Below, in pieces: positions 17,340-26,384 of a stretch of DNA of 64,000 bases. The position numbers were made by a program, and so were the translations under genes. The stretch covers positions 1-64,000 of the forward strand of contig NZ_SJKB01000009.1 in NCBI RefSeq assembly GCF_004331465.1, given 5' to 3'. Numbering within the stretch: the stretch's first letter is position 1; the number at the start of each line of letters is the position of its first letter. Under the pieces are notes generated by a model. The model was not told the DNA's origin, did not search any database, and worked only from the letters and a program-made list of their open reading frames with translations. The stretch comes from Kribbella pittospori. GTDB lineage: Bacteria > Actinomycetota > Actinomycetes > Propionibacteriales > Kribbellaceae.

Positions 17340-18221
17340 ATGAGCGACGGACCGAGCGTCTGCATTCTGTGTGCCGAGAAGGGGCCGTTCAAGCGGCGGG
17401 GGGAGAAGGGCGGCTACGGGATCGAGGAGTGCCCTGCCTGCGGGCTCGTGCAACTCGTGCCCACGCCGACGCCCGAGACCCTGCGGGCGCTCTACGAGGG
17501 CGACACGTACTTCGACGGCGAAGCAGGGACCGGCTACTCGGAGTACGAGGACCAGGAAGAGGAGTACCTGGCGACGTTCCGTGAGGACGTCCGCCGGATC
17601 GGTGAGTTCATCCCGAGCGGCCGGATCCTCGAGGTCGGCTGCGGGTACGGCTACTTCCTGCAGGCCGCGGAAGAGGCCGGGTACGACGCGTACGGGATCG
17701 ACCTCTCGCCGATGGCCGTCGAGTGGGCCGCGAAGCGCCACCCGGACCGCGTGTTCCTCGGTCTGCTCGAGGAGGTCCCCGAGATCCAGGACCAGAAGTA
17801 CGACGTGATCTTCGGGTCGCACCTGATCGAGCACCTGACCGAGCCGTCCGACTTCCTCCGCCAAGCCGGCAAGCTGCTCCGCCCCGGCGGTCTGGTCGTC
17901 ATGGTCACCCCGAACATCAAGAGCCTGCTGTCCCGCGTCTCCGGCTCCCGCTGGGTCTCGTACAAGATCCCGGAGCACGTCAGCTACTACGACCCGGGCA
18001 CGATCACCACCCTGCTGAACCGCACCGGCTACACGGTCCGCAGCGTCGACAGCGCCTACCAGTACTACGCCCTGCCGTTCATCGGCACCCGCGTCCGCGA
18101 ACTCCTGAACCCGGTCTCCCGCGTGGTCCCACCGGTGGAACGCCTCAAGGCCCTGCGCGACCGCAAGATCCGGGTCACCAGCGGCTCCATGCGCGTCCTG
18201 GCCGCCTGGAACGGCGAGTGA
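17340..18221 (+). CDS. Zinc-ribbon class I SAM methyltransferase
   Basis: The protein of 293 residues starts with a four-cysteine zinc-binding segment (CILC near residue 7 and CPAC near residue 30). A SAM-binding core follows (RILEVGCGYGYFLQAAEEAG), then HLIEHLTEPSDFLRQAGKLL. This architecture occurs in sugar-nucleotide and polysaccharide-linked C-methyltransferases and in uncharacterised SAM enzymes. The ATG at 17340 has AAGGGGA eight bases upstream and replaces a TTG three bases earlier. No sugar genes adjoin, so the substrate is open. Confidence 0.85.
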   Translation: MSDGPSVCILCAEKGPFKRRGEKGGYGIEECPACGLVQLVPTPTPETLRALYEGDTYFDGEAGTGYSEYEDQEEEYLATFREDVRRIGEFIPSGRILEVGCGYGYFLQAAEEAGYDAYGIDLSPMAVEWAAKRHPDRVFLGLLEEVPEIQDQKYDVIFGSHLIEHLTEPSDFLRQAGKLLRPGGLVVMVTPNIKSLLSRVSGSRWVSYKIPEHVSYYDPGTITTLLNRTGYTVRSVDSAYQYYALPFIGTRVRELLNPVSRVVPPVERLKALRDRKIRVTSGSMRVLAAWNGE

Positions 18222-18251
18222 GTTGACCCGTGCCGCGGAGAGAATCGCGGC

Positions 18252-19468
18252 ATGCGTCTCAGCCATCGTGCCTTCGGGACCCTGGCCGGCGGCGCCGTAG
18301 TGGGGCTGCTGACGGCGTGCGCCAAGGCTCCTGAGGAGGCGGCGGCCGATCGGCTCGAGTGGCTGCGCGGCCTCGACGGTGTGGAGAAGGTCGAGGTCGT
18401 GGCCGACGGCAACGACGAGCTGATCGTCCTGACCTCGGCGAAGCGGCGGCCGGACCAGGACATCGCCGCGCTGGTCGACAAGGTCAAGCGTGAGTTCGAC
18501 CGGCACGACGATGACTACTACAACAGCATCGAGCTGGCCATCGACGACTTCCGGGCCCGGTTCTCGCCGTCGCCGAGGGCGGTGCGGGATCCCGATCTGC
18601 AGCGGGTGCTCTGGCTGCGCAAGGACGGCCGGGCGACGGCGTCGACGTACGGACCGTCGGGTTTGATCATGACGGCGCCGGCGTCTGCGGCGACCTTCAG
18701 GCGAAGTACCCGGGGCTGACCGGGTACATCCAGGGACCGGACCGGCTGGCCGGCATCTACTTCGCGGCGGCGGACATCGAGTTGGACGCGCTGCTCACGA
18801 GCCTGCCGACGCTCGTGACGGCTGAGCGGTTTCAGAGGCTCGAGCTCGGCTGGGGACTGGTCCGGGCGCCTTTGGCGGACTTCGCCAAGGCGTTCACTCC
18901 GCAGATCCGGACGCTGATCGGGCCGCTGGTGAAGATCCCCGGCGTCACACGGATCGACCTCCGCGACGACGACGGCGTGGCGAAACCGGAGACCGTCACC
19001 GTCAAGGATCGCGCCGGGTACGTCGCCGCGATCGCGAGCCTGCGCAAGGTCTGGGACTCGTACCTGTCGGTCCAGCTGATCAGGAGACCGTCGCAGTACG
19101 TCGGGAAACTCGGCCGACCGGTCTTCCGGGGCTCACTCTTCGACGCGGGCGCGGAGTACCGCATCCACGCGGCCGTCGCCGATCTCGCCCGCGTGACCGA
19201 GGTACAGGTCGGACCGGAGTCGGCCAACCTGACCATTGCCAGGGACATCGCCGATGCCGAGCTCGCTACGACCCTCAAGGCGATGGCCGAGCTGCCGGCA
19301 GCGAACCCGATCGACCTGGCGGTGAGCGACGACCCGGAAACCTTCGACATCACCTGGATCGGGCAGGTTACCGGCGGTAAGTTCATCGCCCCGAGCCCTG
19401 CCCCGGCCAAGGTGGATCCGGCGCTCATCACTCGGGTGACCACGGTCTGGGCCCGCGCATCCCGCTGA
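18252..19468 (+). pseudogene. Lipoprotein gene with a -1 frame break (pseudogene, recoding or sequence error)
   Basis: The first frame (18252-18719) starts with a signal peptide and lipobox LLTAC (cysteine 23). Protein-like sequence continues in the -1 frame from about 18662 to 19468 with no stop between, reading FDHDGAGVCGDLQAKYPGLT and on through the second open part. Joined, the product would be about 405 residues. The switch lies at G GGT TTG (18659-18665), which fits the X XXY YYZ slippery pattern. It is also a place where one lost G in a G-run would have the same effect. I do not recognise the family. Its acidic, charged body is probably surface-exposed. Confidence 0.65.
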
Positions 19469-19514
19469 AGATCCGCCCGATGGGTACCGGAAGGAATCTG
19501 TTGGGAGGTTCGGG

Positions 19515-20312
19515 ATGACCAAGATCGGCAACCTGCCCGAGGTCGTGTCGCCGGAGGAATGGTTCGCGGCCCGGCGGGAACTGCTCGCCAAGGAGAAGGA
19601 ACTGACGCGGGCGCGGGATCGGCTCAACGCGGATCGCCGCAGGTTGCCGATGGTCCGGATCGACAAGAAGTACGTGTTCGAGGGGCCGGAGGGAACGGTC
19701 GGGCTGCTCGAGCTGTTCGCGGGCCGGCAGCAGTTGGTGATGCACCACTTCATGTTCGATCCGGACTGGGACACGGGCTGCACGAGTTGTTCCTCCGCCG
19801 CGGACGGGATCGGCAAGCTGCGGCAGTTGCAGGTGCGCAACACGACGCTCGTTGCGGTCTCGCGAGCGCCGTACGCGAAGCTCGCCGCCTACCGGGAGCG
19901 GATGGGCTGGTCGTTCCCGTGGTACTCGTCGTACGGCAGTGACTTCAACTACGACTTCCACACCACGCTCGACGACCGGATCGCGCCGGTGGTGTTGCAG
20001 TTCCGCACCGAAGCCGAGATGGCAGAGATCGCCGAGTCAGGTGCGCCGCTGTCGGACGGACCGTGGACCGAGGACTGGCGCGGTATGGAGATGCCGGGCA
20101 TCAGCGCGTTCCTGCGGGTTGATGACGAGGTCTTCCACACCTATTCGACGTACGGCCGCGGGATCGAGGAGTTCCACAACGGCTACCGCTACCTCGACCT
20201 CACCGTCCTGGGCCGCCAGGAGGAGTGGGAGGAACCGGCCGGGCGAGCCGAGCCGCTCGGCCTCCAGGTCGGCGGACCCAACATGCGAGTCCCGGACGAG
20301 TACGACGTCTAG
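19515..20312 (+). CDS. DUF899 thioredoxin-fold protein
   Basis: This 265-residue protein matches the DUF899 family by its EEWFAARRELLAKEKELTRA opening, the strand RIDKKYVFEGPEGTVGLLEL and the thioredoxin-like site DPDWDTGCTSCSSAADG with two cysteines in CTSC. The aromatic stretch GWSFPWYSSYGSDFNYDF is also typical. The family is predicted to be redox-active but has no proven role. It is followed by the convergent methyltransferase with a four-base overlap. Confidence 0.88.
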   Translation: MTKIGNLPEVVSPEEWFAARRELLAKEKELTRARDRLNADRRRLPMVRIDKKYVFEGPEGTVGLLELFAGRQQLVMHHFMFDPDWDTGCTSCSSAADGIGKLRQLQVRNTTLVAVSRAPYAKLAAYRERMGWSFPWYSSYGSDFNYDFHTTLDDRIAPVVLQFRTEAEMAEIAESGAPLSDGPWTEDWRGMEMPGISAFLRVDDEVFHTYSTYGRGIEEFHNGYRYLDLTVLGRQEEWEEPAGRAEPLGLQVGGPNMRVPDEYDV

Positions 20313-21055
20313 GACCGTCTCGCCAGGTGGAGCGTCAGGTCGGAGATCAGGGTCACCTCGTCGGGGAGCACCGCGGCGATCCGCTCGAAGACCTGCTCCC
20401 GGGTCGTCGTGGGGAGCAGCAGGTACGCCGAGAGCGTCGACAGGTGGCCGATGTAGCCCGCTGCGGTCAACGTTGTACGCCGTTCGATGGAGGTCCGGCG
20501 TACGTCCGTGAATCGGTTTGAGCGAAGCAGTTCCGTCCCCGGCCACTCCTCCGCGGTGCCACTACGTGACGGAATGCCGTCGTCCGCCACGAACTCCGAC
20601 CTGGCGACGAGGACAGCCTCGTCGAGATCCCTGTCCGCGAGGTAGAGCGGTTGGTTGAAGGACGCGAAGATCCCGCCAGGGTTGAGCAGCGCAGCCACAC
20701 GCGTCCAGCGATCGGTCGGGTCGGTCCAATGCAGTGACGCCGCCGCGAAGACCAGGTCGAACGTCGAAGTCAGCGGGAGATCCTCGAACGCGCTCTGCAC
20801 CGCGGTGACACTCGACGGCACGTGCTTCTGCAACTCCTCCAGCATCGCCGCATCCGGCTCTGTGGCCGTCACCGCGATCCCCTTCGCGGCAAACACCCGG
20901 GTGGCCTTTCCGGTCCCTGCCCCGATCTCCAACGCGGTCCTCACCGGCCAACCGGCGTACTCCAGCACCTGGTCCACGAGCTCATCCGGATACCCCGTCC
21001 GGAACCGCTCGTACGCCGCAGCCGCACCCCCAAAACTCAACCCCCGCTCAACCAT
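20309..21055 (-). CDS. Class I SAM-dependent methyltransferase
   Basis: This 248-residue enzyme opens with FGGAAAAYERFRTGYPDELV, the start common to Methyltransf_11/25 proteins of actinobacteria. It shows motif I as TALEIGAGTGKATRVFAAKG, then TEPDAAML at the end of strand 2 and FDLVFAAASLHWTD. The substrate is unknown. Its start overlaps the end of the nucleotidyltransferase-like gene by eight bases, so the two may be co-transcribed. Confidence 0.87.
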   Translation of the reverse strand: MVERGLSFGGAAAAYERFRTGYPDELVDQVLEYAGWPVRTALEIGAGTGKATRVFAAKGIAVTATEPDAAMLEELQKHVPSSVTAVQSAFEDLPLTSTFDLVFAAASLHWTDPTDRWTRVAALLNPGGIFASFNQPLYLADRDLDEAVLVARSEFVADDGIPSRSGTAEEWPGTELLRSNRFTDVRRTSIERRTTLTAAGYIGHLSTLSAYLLLPTTTREQVFERIAAVLPDEVTLISDLTLHLARRS

Positions 21056-21710
21056 GCCTCGAAGTCTTCACCGTCCCGGCGTCTGCCGCACCTGAGTTTG
21101 CTAGTCGCTCGCGAAGTACGTCCGGGACTTTGAGAGGTGTGCCTCCTGTCTCTCGACCTGCGAGTGCTCGACGCAGCAGGTCGGCGTCCAGCGATGCCGG
21201 GTCGACGGCCGCGAGAGTTGCCTGCAATCTGTCGGGTTGGTCGCGGAAGATCATGGTCGCGAGCTGAACCTCAACGGGTACGACGGGGATCTGTGTCCCC
21301 TTCCAGTCGATGACCAACCGCTCGTCCCACACTGCTGCGGCGGGAGTTTCGACCAGCAGATCTGTCGGCGCCGGACTGTCGATGTGCGCCAACTCAACCC
21401 TGAACCTGGCCAGTGTCCACCGGCCGAAGGTCCATCGGCCACCAGCAGGGTCGACGAATGACAGCGTCGGTTCCGCCAGGCTGCTGAACCAGATGGGATC
21501 AGTTGGGCTCGATCGATCTGTCCGGCTCGGCAGTACGGTCGCCGCCGTCCGGACGCCGACGGCCGTTGACACTGCAACGTCGAGGTCACCAGGCTCAATC
21601 GCAGCGCCGTGGAGTGCGGTCGCCGCGCTGCCGACCAGCATCCACTCCACATCGGTCCCCGCCAGCCGCACTGCAAGCCCCCGAAGCGCATCCGACCATC
21701 CACCATCCAT
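21048..21710 (-). CDS. Nucleotidyltransferase-fold protein
   Basis: About 220 residues. The N-terminal part shows the minimal nucleotidyltransferase pattern: WMLVGSAATALHGAAIEPGD followed by LDVAVS, giving the G-S and D-x-D metal-binding features. Such proteins include antitoxin-like and AbiEii-like members as well as antibiotic adenylyltransferases, and the target here is unknown. The open frame extends far upstream but overlaps the divergent P-loop gene. I start at ATG 21710, where the conserved part begins. Confidence 0.7.
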   Translation of the reverse strand: MDGGWSDALRGLAVRLAGTDVEWMLVGSAATALHGAAIEPGDLDVAVSTAVGVRTAATVLPSRTDRSSPTDPIWFSSLAEPTLSFVDPAGGRWTFGRWTLARFRVELAHIDSPAPTDLLVETPAAAVWDERLVIDWKGTQIPVVPVEVQLATMIFRDQPDRLQATLAAVDPASLDADLLRRALAGRETGGTPLKVPDVLRERLANSGAADAGTVKTSRHG

Positions 21711-21768
21711 GTGCCGACACTGCCACCCGCCACCGACAAGATTGCTCGGGTGGTAGGGCTTTGGCACG

Positions 21769-22314
21769 ATGCCGGGCATGCATGGTGTGGTGCTCGTGAC
21801 GGGGATGCCTGGCGCTGGGAAGTCGACTGTTACCCGGCTGGTTGCCGAGCGGTTGCCGCGGTCGGCTCGGCTTGGCGGCGATGAGGTCAACCAGCTGATC
21901 GTGAACGGGTTCGTCTGGGCCTTGGGTGAGCCTGCCGACGAGGCCGCGCGCCAGGTGGAACTGTTGCATCGCAACCTGTGCGCGCTGGCGAACAACTTCG
22001 TCGACGCCGGCTTCACGCCGCTGATCGACGCGATGATCCCGTCCCGCGCGAAGCTCGACTTCTTCCTGGACCTGCTCTCGCCTCGCCAGCTTCTGTTCAT
22101 CGTCCTCACGCCGGGCATCGAGGTCTGCCGGCATCGCAACGAGATCAGGGATCCTGCCGAGCGGTTTGATTTCGACGGGTACGACGCTCTCGAAGCTGAC
22201 ATGCACCGCGAGTTCGGCGACACCGGCTGGTGGTTCGACACCTCAGCGCTCACGCCCACCCAGACCGCCGACCGCATCATCGCCGAAGCCCACCACCGAG
22301 CTCGCGTGAGTTGA
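21769..22314 (+). CDS. P-loop NTPase / small-molecule kinase-like protein
   Basis: The 181-residue product begins with a Walker A loop (LVTGMPGAGKSTVTRLVAER near residue 9) and belongs to the AAA_33/zeta-toxin-like kinase superfamily. Conserved features after it include RLGGDEVNQ and a lid region rich in arginine (EVCRHRNEIRDPAERF). The phosphate acceptor is unknown. ATG at 21778 is an alternative start. It is divergent from the nucleotidyltransferase-like gene by 58 bases, and no toxin-antitoxin pairing is evident. Confidence 0.78.
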   Translation: MPGMHGVVLVTGMPGAGKSTVTRLVAERLPRSARLGGDEVNQLIVNGFVWALGEPADEAARQVELLHRNLCALANNFVDAGFTPLIDAMIPSRAKLDFFLDLLSPRQLLFIVLTPGIEVCRHRNEIRDPAERFDFDGYDALEADMHREFGDTGWWFDTSALTPTQTADRIIAEAHHRARVS

Positions 22315-22322
22315 CATCGCGG

Positions 22323-22351
22323 CCGGTTGAGAGCTCGGTCGCGTCAACCGG
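22323..22351. terminator. Short bidirectional hairpin between convergent genes
   Basis: CCGGTTGA (22323-22330) and TCAACCGG (22344-22351) form a perfect 8-bp stem with a 13-base loop. It lies between the ends of the P-loop gene and the convergent membrane protein gene. Confidence 0.45.
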
Positions 22352-22967
22352 TGTAGAGGGCTCCCGGGCAACTGTCGCCCATGGGCGAGCCGACGCGGAC
22401 AGTGACCGGATCGAAGGACACCGATCGTTCCCTGCTGCCTTCACTGCCCTCTTGGCGGACAACGATGGTGCTCGCATCAGCGAACCGTACCGAGTTCAGC
22501 CGATGCACGCCGCTGTCGGGCAAGCAGCCAACATACGATCGCTTGCTGAAGAACCCCTCTGTCGTCTGCAAGTACAGGCCGTCCGGCCGATCGGGCGAGC
22601 CGGCTGATCGGCGGTCCGCGTAGTACAGAACGACGGCAAACCGGCCATCAGGCGAAACGGTCGCGACTCTCTGCACATTCGACTGATCGACCAACAGCGC
22701 GGTGAGGCCGGCCCAGGCAAGGCCCGCGAGGGCCGCCAGCGCCGTACCGCCGGCACAGAACGCCAGCAGCCAGCGACGGATGCCACGTACGGCGATCGCC
22801 AAGCGCGCGCCCGCGACGCTCAGCAGGACGAACCCGGCGACGGCCAGCAGGCACCACAGCCAGAGCAGGTCGCCAAGACCGACGAAACGGTAGGGATTGC
22901 TCATTGCCGGTCCCGCGATGACGACCAGCAGACCGCCGAGCGCGAGCACACCATAGGTCGATCTCAT
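22344..22967 (-). CDS. Hypothetical membrane protein with C-terminal extracytoplasmic domain
   Basis: The family is not recognised. About 207 residues. Three hydrophobic helices follow the start (TYGVLALGGLLVVIAG, LWLWCLLAVAGFVLLSVAGA, WLLAFCAGGTALAALAGLAW). A domain of about 110 residues then has a strand pattern like DGRFAVVLYYADRRSAGSPD, recalling WD40/propeller-type blades of exported proteins. ATG at 22967 places the first helix near the N-terminus. The longer frame to 23009 adds a polar extension. Confidence 0.6.
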   Translation of the reverse strand: MRSTYGVLALGGLLVVIAGPAMSNPYRFVGLGDLLWLWCLLAVAGFVLLSVAGARLAIAVRGIRRWLLAFCAGGTALAALAGLAWAGLTALLVDQSNVQRVATVSPDGRFAVVLYYADRRSAGSPDRPDGLYLQTTEGFFSKRSYVGCLPDSGVHRLNSVRFADASTIVVRQEGSEGSRERSVSFDPVTVRVGSPMGDSCPGALYTG

Positions 22968-23084
22968 CCCGGTATGGTCGCGCATCGCGCGGTCACTTCT
23001 CGCGCGCAAGAGTCCTCGCCGGCGCCTGTCACAACGCCGAACTCTCGCGCCGCCGCCTTCTTTAGGATACTGTTTGCTGAATTA

Positions 23085-23096
23085 CGGTCATGACCG
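23085..23096. promoter_or_regulatory. Perfect 12-bp palindrome upstream of the Tat-exported protein gene
   Basis: CGGTCATGACCG is a perfect palindrome 36 bases before the start codon of the secreted protein gene. A -10-like TAGGAT lies upstream at 23063-23068, so a bound regulator would sit just downstream of the promoter. The regulator is unknown. Confidence 0.35.
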
Positions 23097-23132
23097 AAAT
23101 CCGATCACCGCCCTGATCAGGAGGTTTGCCCG

Positions 23133-24704
23133 ATGGAGAATCACGCTGCTGGGGTCCACCGCCGTACGTTGCTCGGCGCCGCCGGACTCGGAGTGCTCGG
23201 CTGGAGGTTGTCGGCCGGCACTGCGCGCGCCGTCAGTGCCGACGCAGAGGAGTGGACGACCCGAGCCAAGTTCGACGCGCTCGACCTGGGCTTCAACAAC
23301 GGCAACGGCCGCAAGGACGAACTCAACGAGGACCGCGGTGCCGTCGGCTGGGGCGAGGCGTACGTCCTGCAGTCCTATCTACTCATGTGGGAGGCCTACC
23401 GGGACCGGTACTACCTCGACAAGACGATCGACCACGCCGATCACATGCTCGCCACCCGCGACTCCGTGCGCGGCGTGAGCGACTGGCGCGGCCTGTCGCT
23501 GCCTGCGTGGCGGATCTACTGGCCGTACTCCGCGGGCGAGTTGGTGCTCGCCGACGCGCAGGGCCGGCCGTCGCTGCGGCTCCGGACCGCGTGGACGTTC
23601 GCGGAGAGCCTCGACGTCACCGCGTCCGCCGGCACCAATCCGGGCACTTTCAAGATCACGACGTACCACCGTGACAGGCACGTCGGCCGGACGTACGACA
23701 ACCTGACGATGGACCCCGCCACGGCGGACTTCGCCGTACGCCGGATCAACGCGGCCTTCGACGGCCGGGTCGATCTGCTGACGGCCAAGGACCTGCGGCC
23801 GTCGCCGGACGCCGCGGGTGATCCGGCGCCGCTGGTCGACACGATGCACTCGGCGTACTTCCACTCGTCGGTGCACTCCGGCCAGGCGGCGTACCCGCTG
23901 GCGTGGTTCGGGCGCATCGTGGCGACGACTCCTCGGTTGCGATCGGTACGCCGGTACCGGGACAAAGCTCAGGAATACTTGGACGCGGCGGAACAAGCTC
24001 TCGCCGTCCACGATGAGGAGTACCGGCTGTCCGGTCAGGGTGGCGGCTATTACATCTACCTGCGCGACGTGCCGAACAACTTCGACGGCGTCGACCTGCC
24101 GCACAACTACGCCACCTCGCCGGCGCGGGCGTACCTCGAGCTGACGCTGGCCGGCCGGGACAAGCACCGCCGGCGGGCGACCGAGCTGGTCCGTGACTTT
24201 GTCGGCGACGTCACCCGGCAGACCGACGGCACCGCCACGTGGCACTACTACCGGACCAACGGATGGCTGTGGTCCGGCTGGACGCGGGCAGACGACCTCT
24301 CCGACAACTTCCCGGTACACGGACCCGCGCGCCAGCAGGAGGATGTCTCACACGCGCATGTCAGCATCACGATGGCTGCGGCCGCCTACCGGGCGCGCAT
24401 CGGCGTGACCAGGGACGACATGACTCAGCTGTGCCGCACGTTCAGCCAACGAGTCCTGGTCATCGGACCGGACGGCAGGCCGACGGTCACCACGAATGTG
24501 GACGGCAGCGGGCCGTTGTCCAACCCGGCGTACGAGACGATCATTCCGTCCTGGCTCGGCGTGGCGTCGTTCGGCGACACCCTGGCGCTGGTCCGCGCCG
24601 CCGCCGAGCGGTTGGCGGTCAACAATCCGGCGCCTGAGGTGGTCCCGATGTTCTCGACGGCGTACCTGAACTGGGCCGCGCGCACCGGCGCTCGCCTGCG
24701 CTGA
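23133..24704 (+). CDS. Tat-exported protein of unknown function, probable alpha-toroid fold
   Basis: The protein has 523 residues. The N-terminus is a twin-arginine signal (HRRTLLGAAGLGVLGWRLSA) ending in an Ala-x-Ala-like site near residue 40. The mature part is rich in aromatic and charged helices (EAYVLQSYLLMWEAYRDRYY; YPLAWFGRIVATTPRLRSVR) reminiscent of alpha/alpha-barrel carbohydrate-active proteins such as epimerases or lyases. I cannot assign an enzyme class. The ATG at 23133 has AGGAGG eight bases upstream. A perfect palindrome in the leader suggests regulated expression. Confidence 0.75.
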   Translation: MENHAAGVHRRTLLGAAGLGVLGWRLSAGTARAVSADAEEWTTRAKFDALDLGFNNGNGRKDELNEDRGAVGWGEAYVLQSYLLMWEAYRDRYYLDKTIDHADHMLATRDSVRGVSDWRGLSLPAWRIYWPYSAGELVLADAQGRPSLRLRTAWTFAESLDVTASAGTNPGTFKITTYHRDRHVGRTYDNLTMDPATADFAVRRINAAFDGRVDLLTAKDLRPSPDAAGDPAPLVDTMHSAYFHSSVHSGQAAYPLAWFGRIVATTPRLRSVRRYRDKAQEYLDAAEQALAVHDEEYRLSGQGGGYYIYLRDVPNNFDGVDLPHNYATSPARAYLELTLAGRDKHRRRATELVRDFVGDVTRQTDGTATWHYYRTNGWLWSGWTRADDLSDNFPVHGPARQQEDVSHAHVSITMAAAAYRARIGVTRDDMTQLCRTFSQRVLVIGPDGRPTVTTNVDGSGPLSNPAYETIIPSWLGVASFGDTLALVRAAAERLAVNNPAPEVVPMFSTAYLNWAARTGARLR

Positions 24705-24715
24705 ACCGAGGTGCG

Positions 24716-25174
24716 TCAGATGCCCTCGGCGAACGCGCTGCGGATGCTGTCGCCGTACGCATCGTCCGCAAGCGCATCCAGATGCGCTTTGCCGAGTTCG
24801 AAGTGCCGACGAGCGTTGGTCTCATCGCCGAGGCGTTGATAGTCCACGGCCAGGTTCAGATGGAGGGACGGGAGGAGGGCGTTCTTGCCGCCGGGATTAC
24901 CTCGCTCGATGGCTCGTTGGTCGGTCAACTCATCCATCAGAGTGAGCGCTCGGAGGTCCCAGGCGAGCTCGTCTTCGGGGTTCTCCTGGACGTCGGCCAG
25001 CGAGTGAGCCAGGAAGATCTTGGCGAACGCATCGTCTCCGCTGTCAACCTCAGCGACCAGGGCCTCCATCAGGGCCTTCGCCTCCGGCGAGCGTCCCTGT
25101 TCGCGAAGGGCAATCCCCTCGCGAACAGTTGCGTACGCGGCCGACTCGGGCGGGATGGTCATGCTGGTCTTCAT
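24716..25174 (-). CDS. Small TPR-like helical protein
   Basis: About 152 residues, acidic and helical, with tetratricopeptide-like pairs (YATVREGIALREQGRSPEAK and LHLNLAVDYQRLGDETNARR). Similar short proteins are common in actinobacteria and have no known function. Probably cytoplasmic and a protein-protein scaffold. Three in-frame ATG codons lie within 24 bases and none has a strong ribosome site. It is convergent with the Tat-exported protein gene. Confidence 0.65.
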   Translation of the reverse strand: MKTSMTIPPESAAYATVREGIALREQGRSPEAKALMEALVAEVDSGDDAFAKIFLAHSLADVQENPEDELAWDLRALTLMDELTDQRAIERGNPGGKNALLPSLHLNLAVDYQRLGDETNARRHFELGKAHLDALADDAYGDSIRSAFAEGI

Positions 25175-25224
25175 ATCACTGCACATGGGCTGGGTGAGCG
25201 GGATGGCTGCGTAGCCTGTGCGGT

Positions 25225-25734
25225 ATGGCTGACGTGATTCCGATTGCGCGTAATCGTCCGATCTCGCGTGGGTCCGAGCGGGCGATGTTGGAGAGCATGC
25301 TCGACTTCTACCGCGCCACTGTGGTCAACAAGGTGGCTGGACTGACGGATGAGCAGGCGTTCACAGCCGTGGTTTCGCCGTCGAGCCTGACGCCGGCGAC
25401 CGTGGTGAAGCACCTGGCTGGGACGGAGCGGTTCTGGTTCAGCATCGACTTCGCGAACCTTGACGTGGAGTGGCCGTGGCCGGACGACGATCTGCACGGT
25501 AATTTCCGGATCGAGCCCGGCGACACTCTGGCTGCGATCGTCGACGACTACGTCCGAGAGTGCGAGAAGTCTCGACGCGCGATCACGGACGCCGATCTCG
25601 ACGATTCCGCCCGCGGGCAGGACATGGACTTCACCCTGCGCTTCGCAATGATCCACATGATCGAGGAAACCGCCCGCCACTGTGGCCACCTAGACCTGTT
25701 GCGCGAAGCAACAGACGGCACCGTCGGCACCTAG
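25225..25734 (+). CDS. DinB/DUF664-family protein
   Basis: The 169-residue four-helix-bundle protein shows the DUF664 start (RAMLESMLDFYRATVVNKVA) and conserved histidines in ATVVKHLAGTERFW and ETARHCGHLDLLRE that would bind a metal. Relatives act as thiol-dependent transferases (mycothiol or bacillithiol). The substrate here is unknown. TAGCCT ends seven bases before the ATG with no Shine-Dalgarno, the mark of a leaderless transcript. Confidence 0.88.
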   Translation: MADVIPIARNRPISRGSERAMLESMLDFYRATVVNKVAGLTDEQAFTAVVSPSSLTPATVVKHLAGTERFWFSIDFANLDVEWPWPDDDLHGNFRIEPGDTLAAIVDDYVRECEKSRRAITDADLDDSARGQDMDFTLRFAMIHMIEETARHCGHLDLLREATDGTVGT

Positions 25735-25825
25735 CAGTCCGTGCCTGCCTGCACACCGGCGGTCGCGCGCCCAAGGAACAACTGAGCGGGAATGCGGCCT
25801 GGCATCTGGTGACAGTGCTCCTCGG

Positions 25826-26119
25826 TCAGTCGATGCCTTCGACGATGCGGAAGTCGCGCTCGACGCCGTCAGACAGGGCGACCAGCGCCTCCTGGTAGGC
25901 CTCGCTCGCGTGTGCCGCGATGGCCTGTTCAAAGCTGTCGAACTCGACCAGGACAGCGCGCTCGGCGATCCCGGCGTCGTGCGCGACGACCCGCCCGCCA
26001 CGGATGAGGGTCCGCCCGCCCGCAGCCCGGACGGCCGGAGCGGCCAGCTCGTTGTAGGCAGCCAGCTTCTCAGGGTCTGAAATGGTGCGGTACACACTGA
26101 CCCAGTAGCCCTTTGCCAC
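25826..26119 (-). CDS. DUF1330 family protein
   Basis: This short protein of about 97 residues matches the DUF1330 ferredoxin-like fold (KGYWVSVYRTISDPEKLAAY at the start, AVLVEFDSFEQAIAAHASEA in the middle). The role of the family is unknown. The open frame runs on to 26263, but GTG at 26119 has GGAGG four bases upstream and sits exactly where the conserved fold begins. The next 265 bases upstream hold only the hairpin at 26287-26320 before the tRNA gene. Confidence 0.82.
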   Translation of the reverse strand: MAKGYWVSVYRTISDPEKLAAYNELAAPAVRAAGGRTLIRGGRVVAHDAGIAERAVLVEFDSFEQAIAAHASEAYQEALVALSDGVERDFRIVEGID

Positions 26120-26286
26120 AGAACCTCCAACGCTCGTCGGAACTATCTGACTTCGAACTTCACAATTCAGGTTGATCCTACCCAGCGCCTCTCGCGCTGC
26201 TATGGGAGTCATGGGTGGTCCCCGATGACGAGGACGGCGCGGCGGGGGTCCTGGCGTCGGCATGGAGGGAACGAGACGGAACGACG

Positions 26287-26320
26287 CCGGGGCGGCTCCC
26301 AGATGCGGGAGCCGCCCCGG
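26287..26320 (-). terminator. Strong terminator downstream of tRNA-Ser
   Basis: A perfect 14-bp GC-rich stem (26287-26300 with 26307-26320) closes over the six-base loop agatgc. It lies 65 bases past the 3' end of the minus-strand tRNA gene. Confidence 0.8.
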
Positions 26321-26384
26321 CTGTTGTCTGCCCTTCCAGAGCCCGAAACCGTGTTCTGACCTGCGGTTTCTTCACTCTGGAGAC

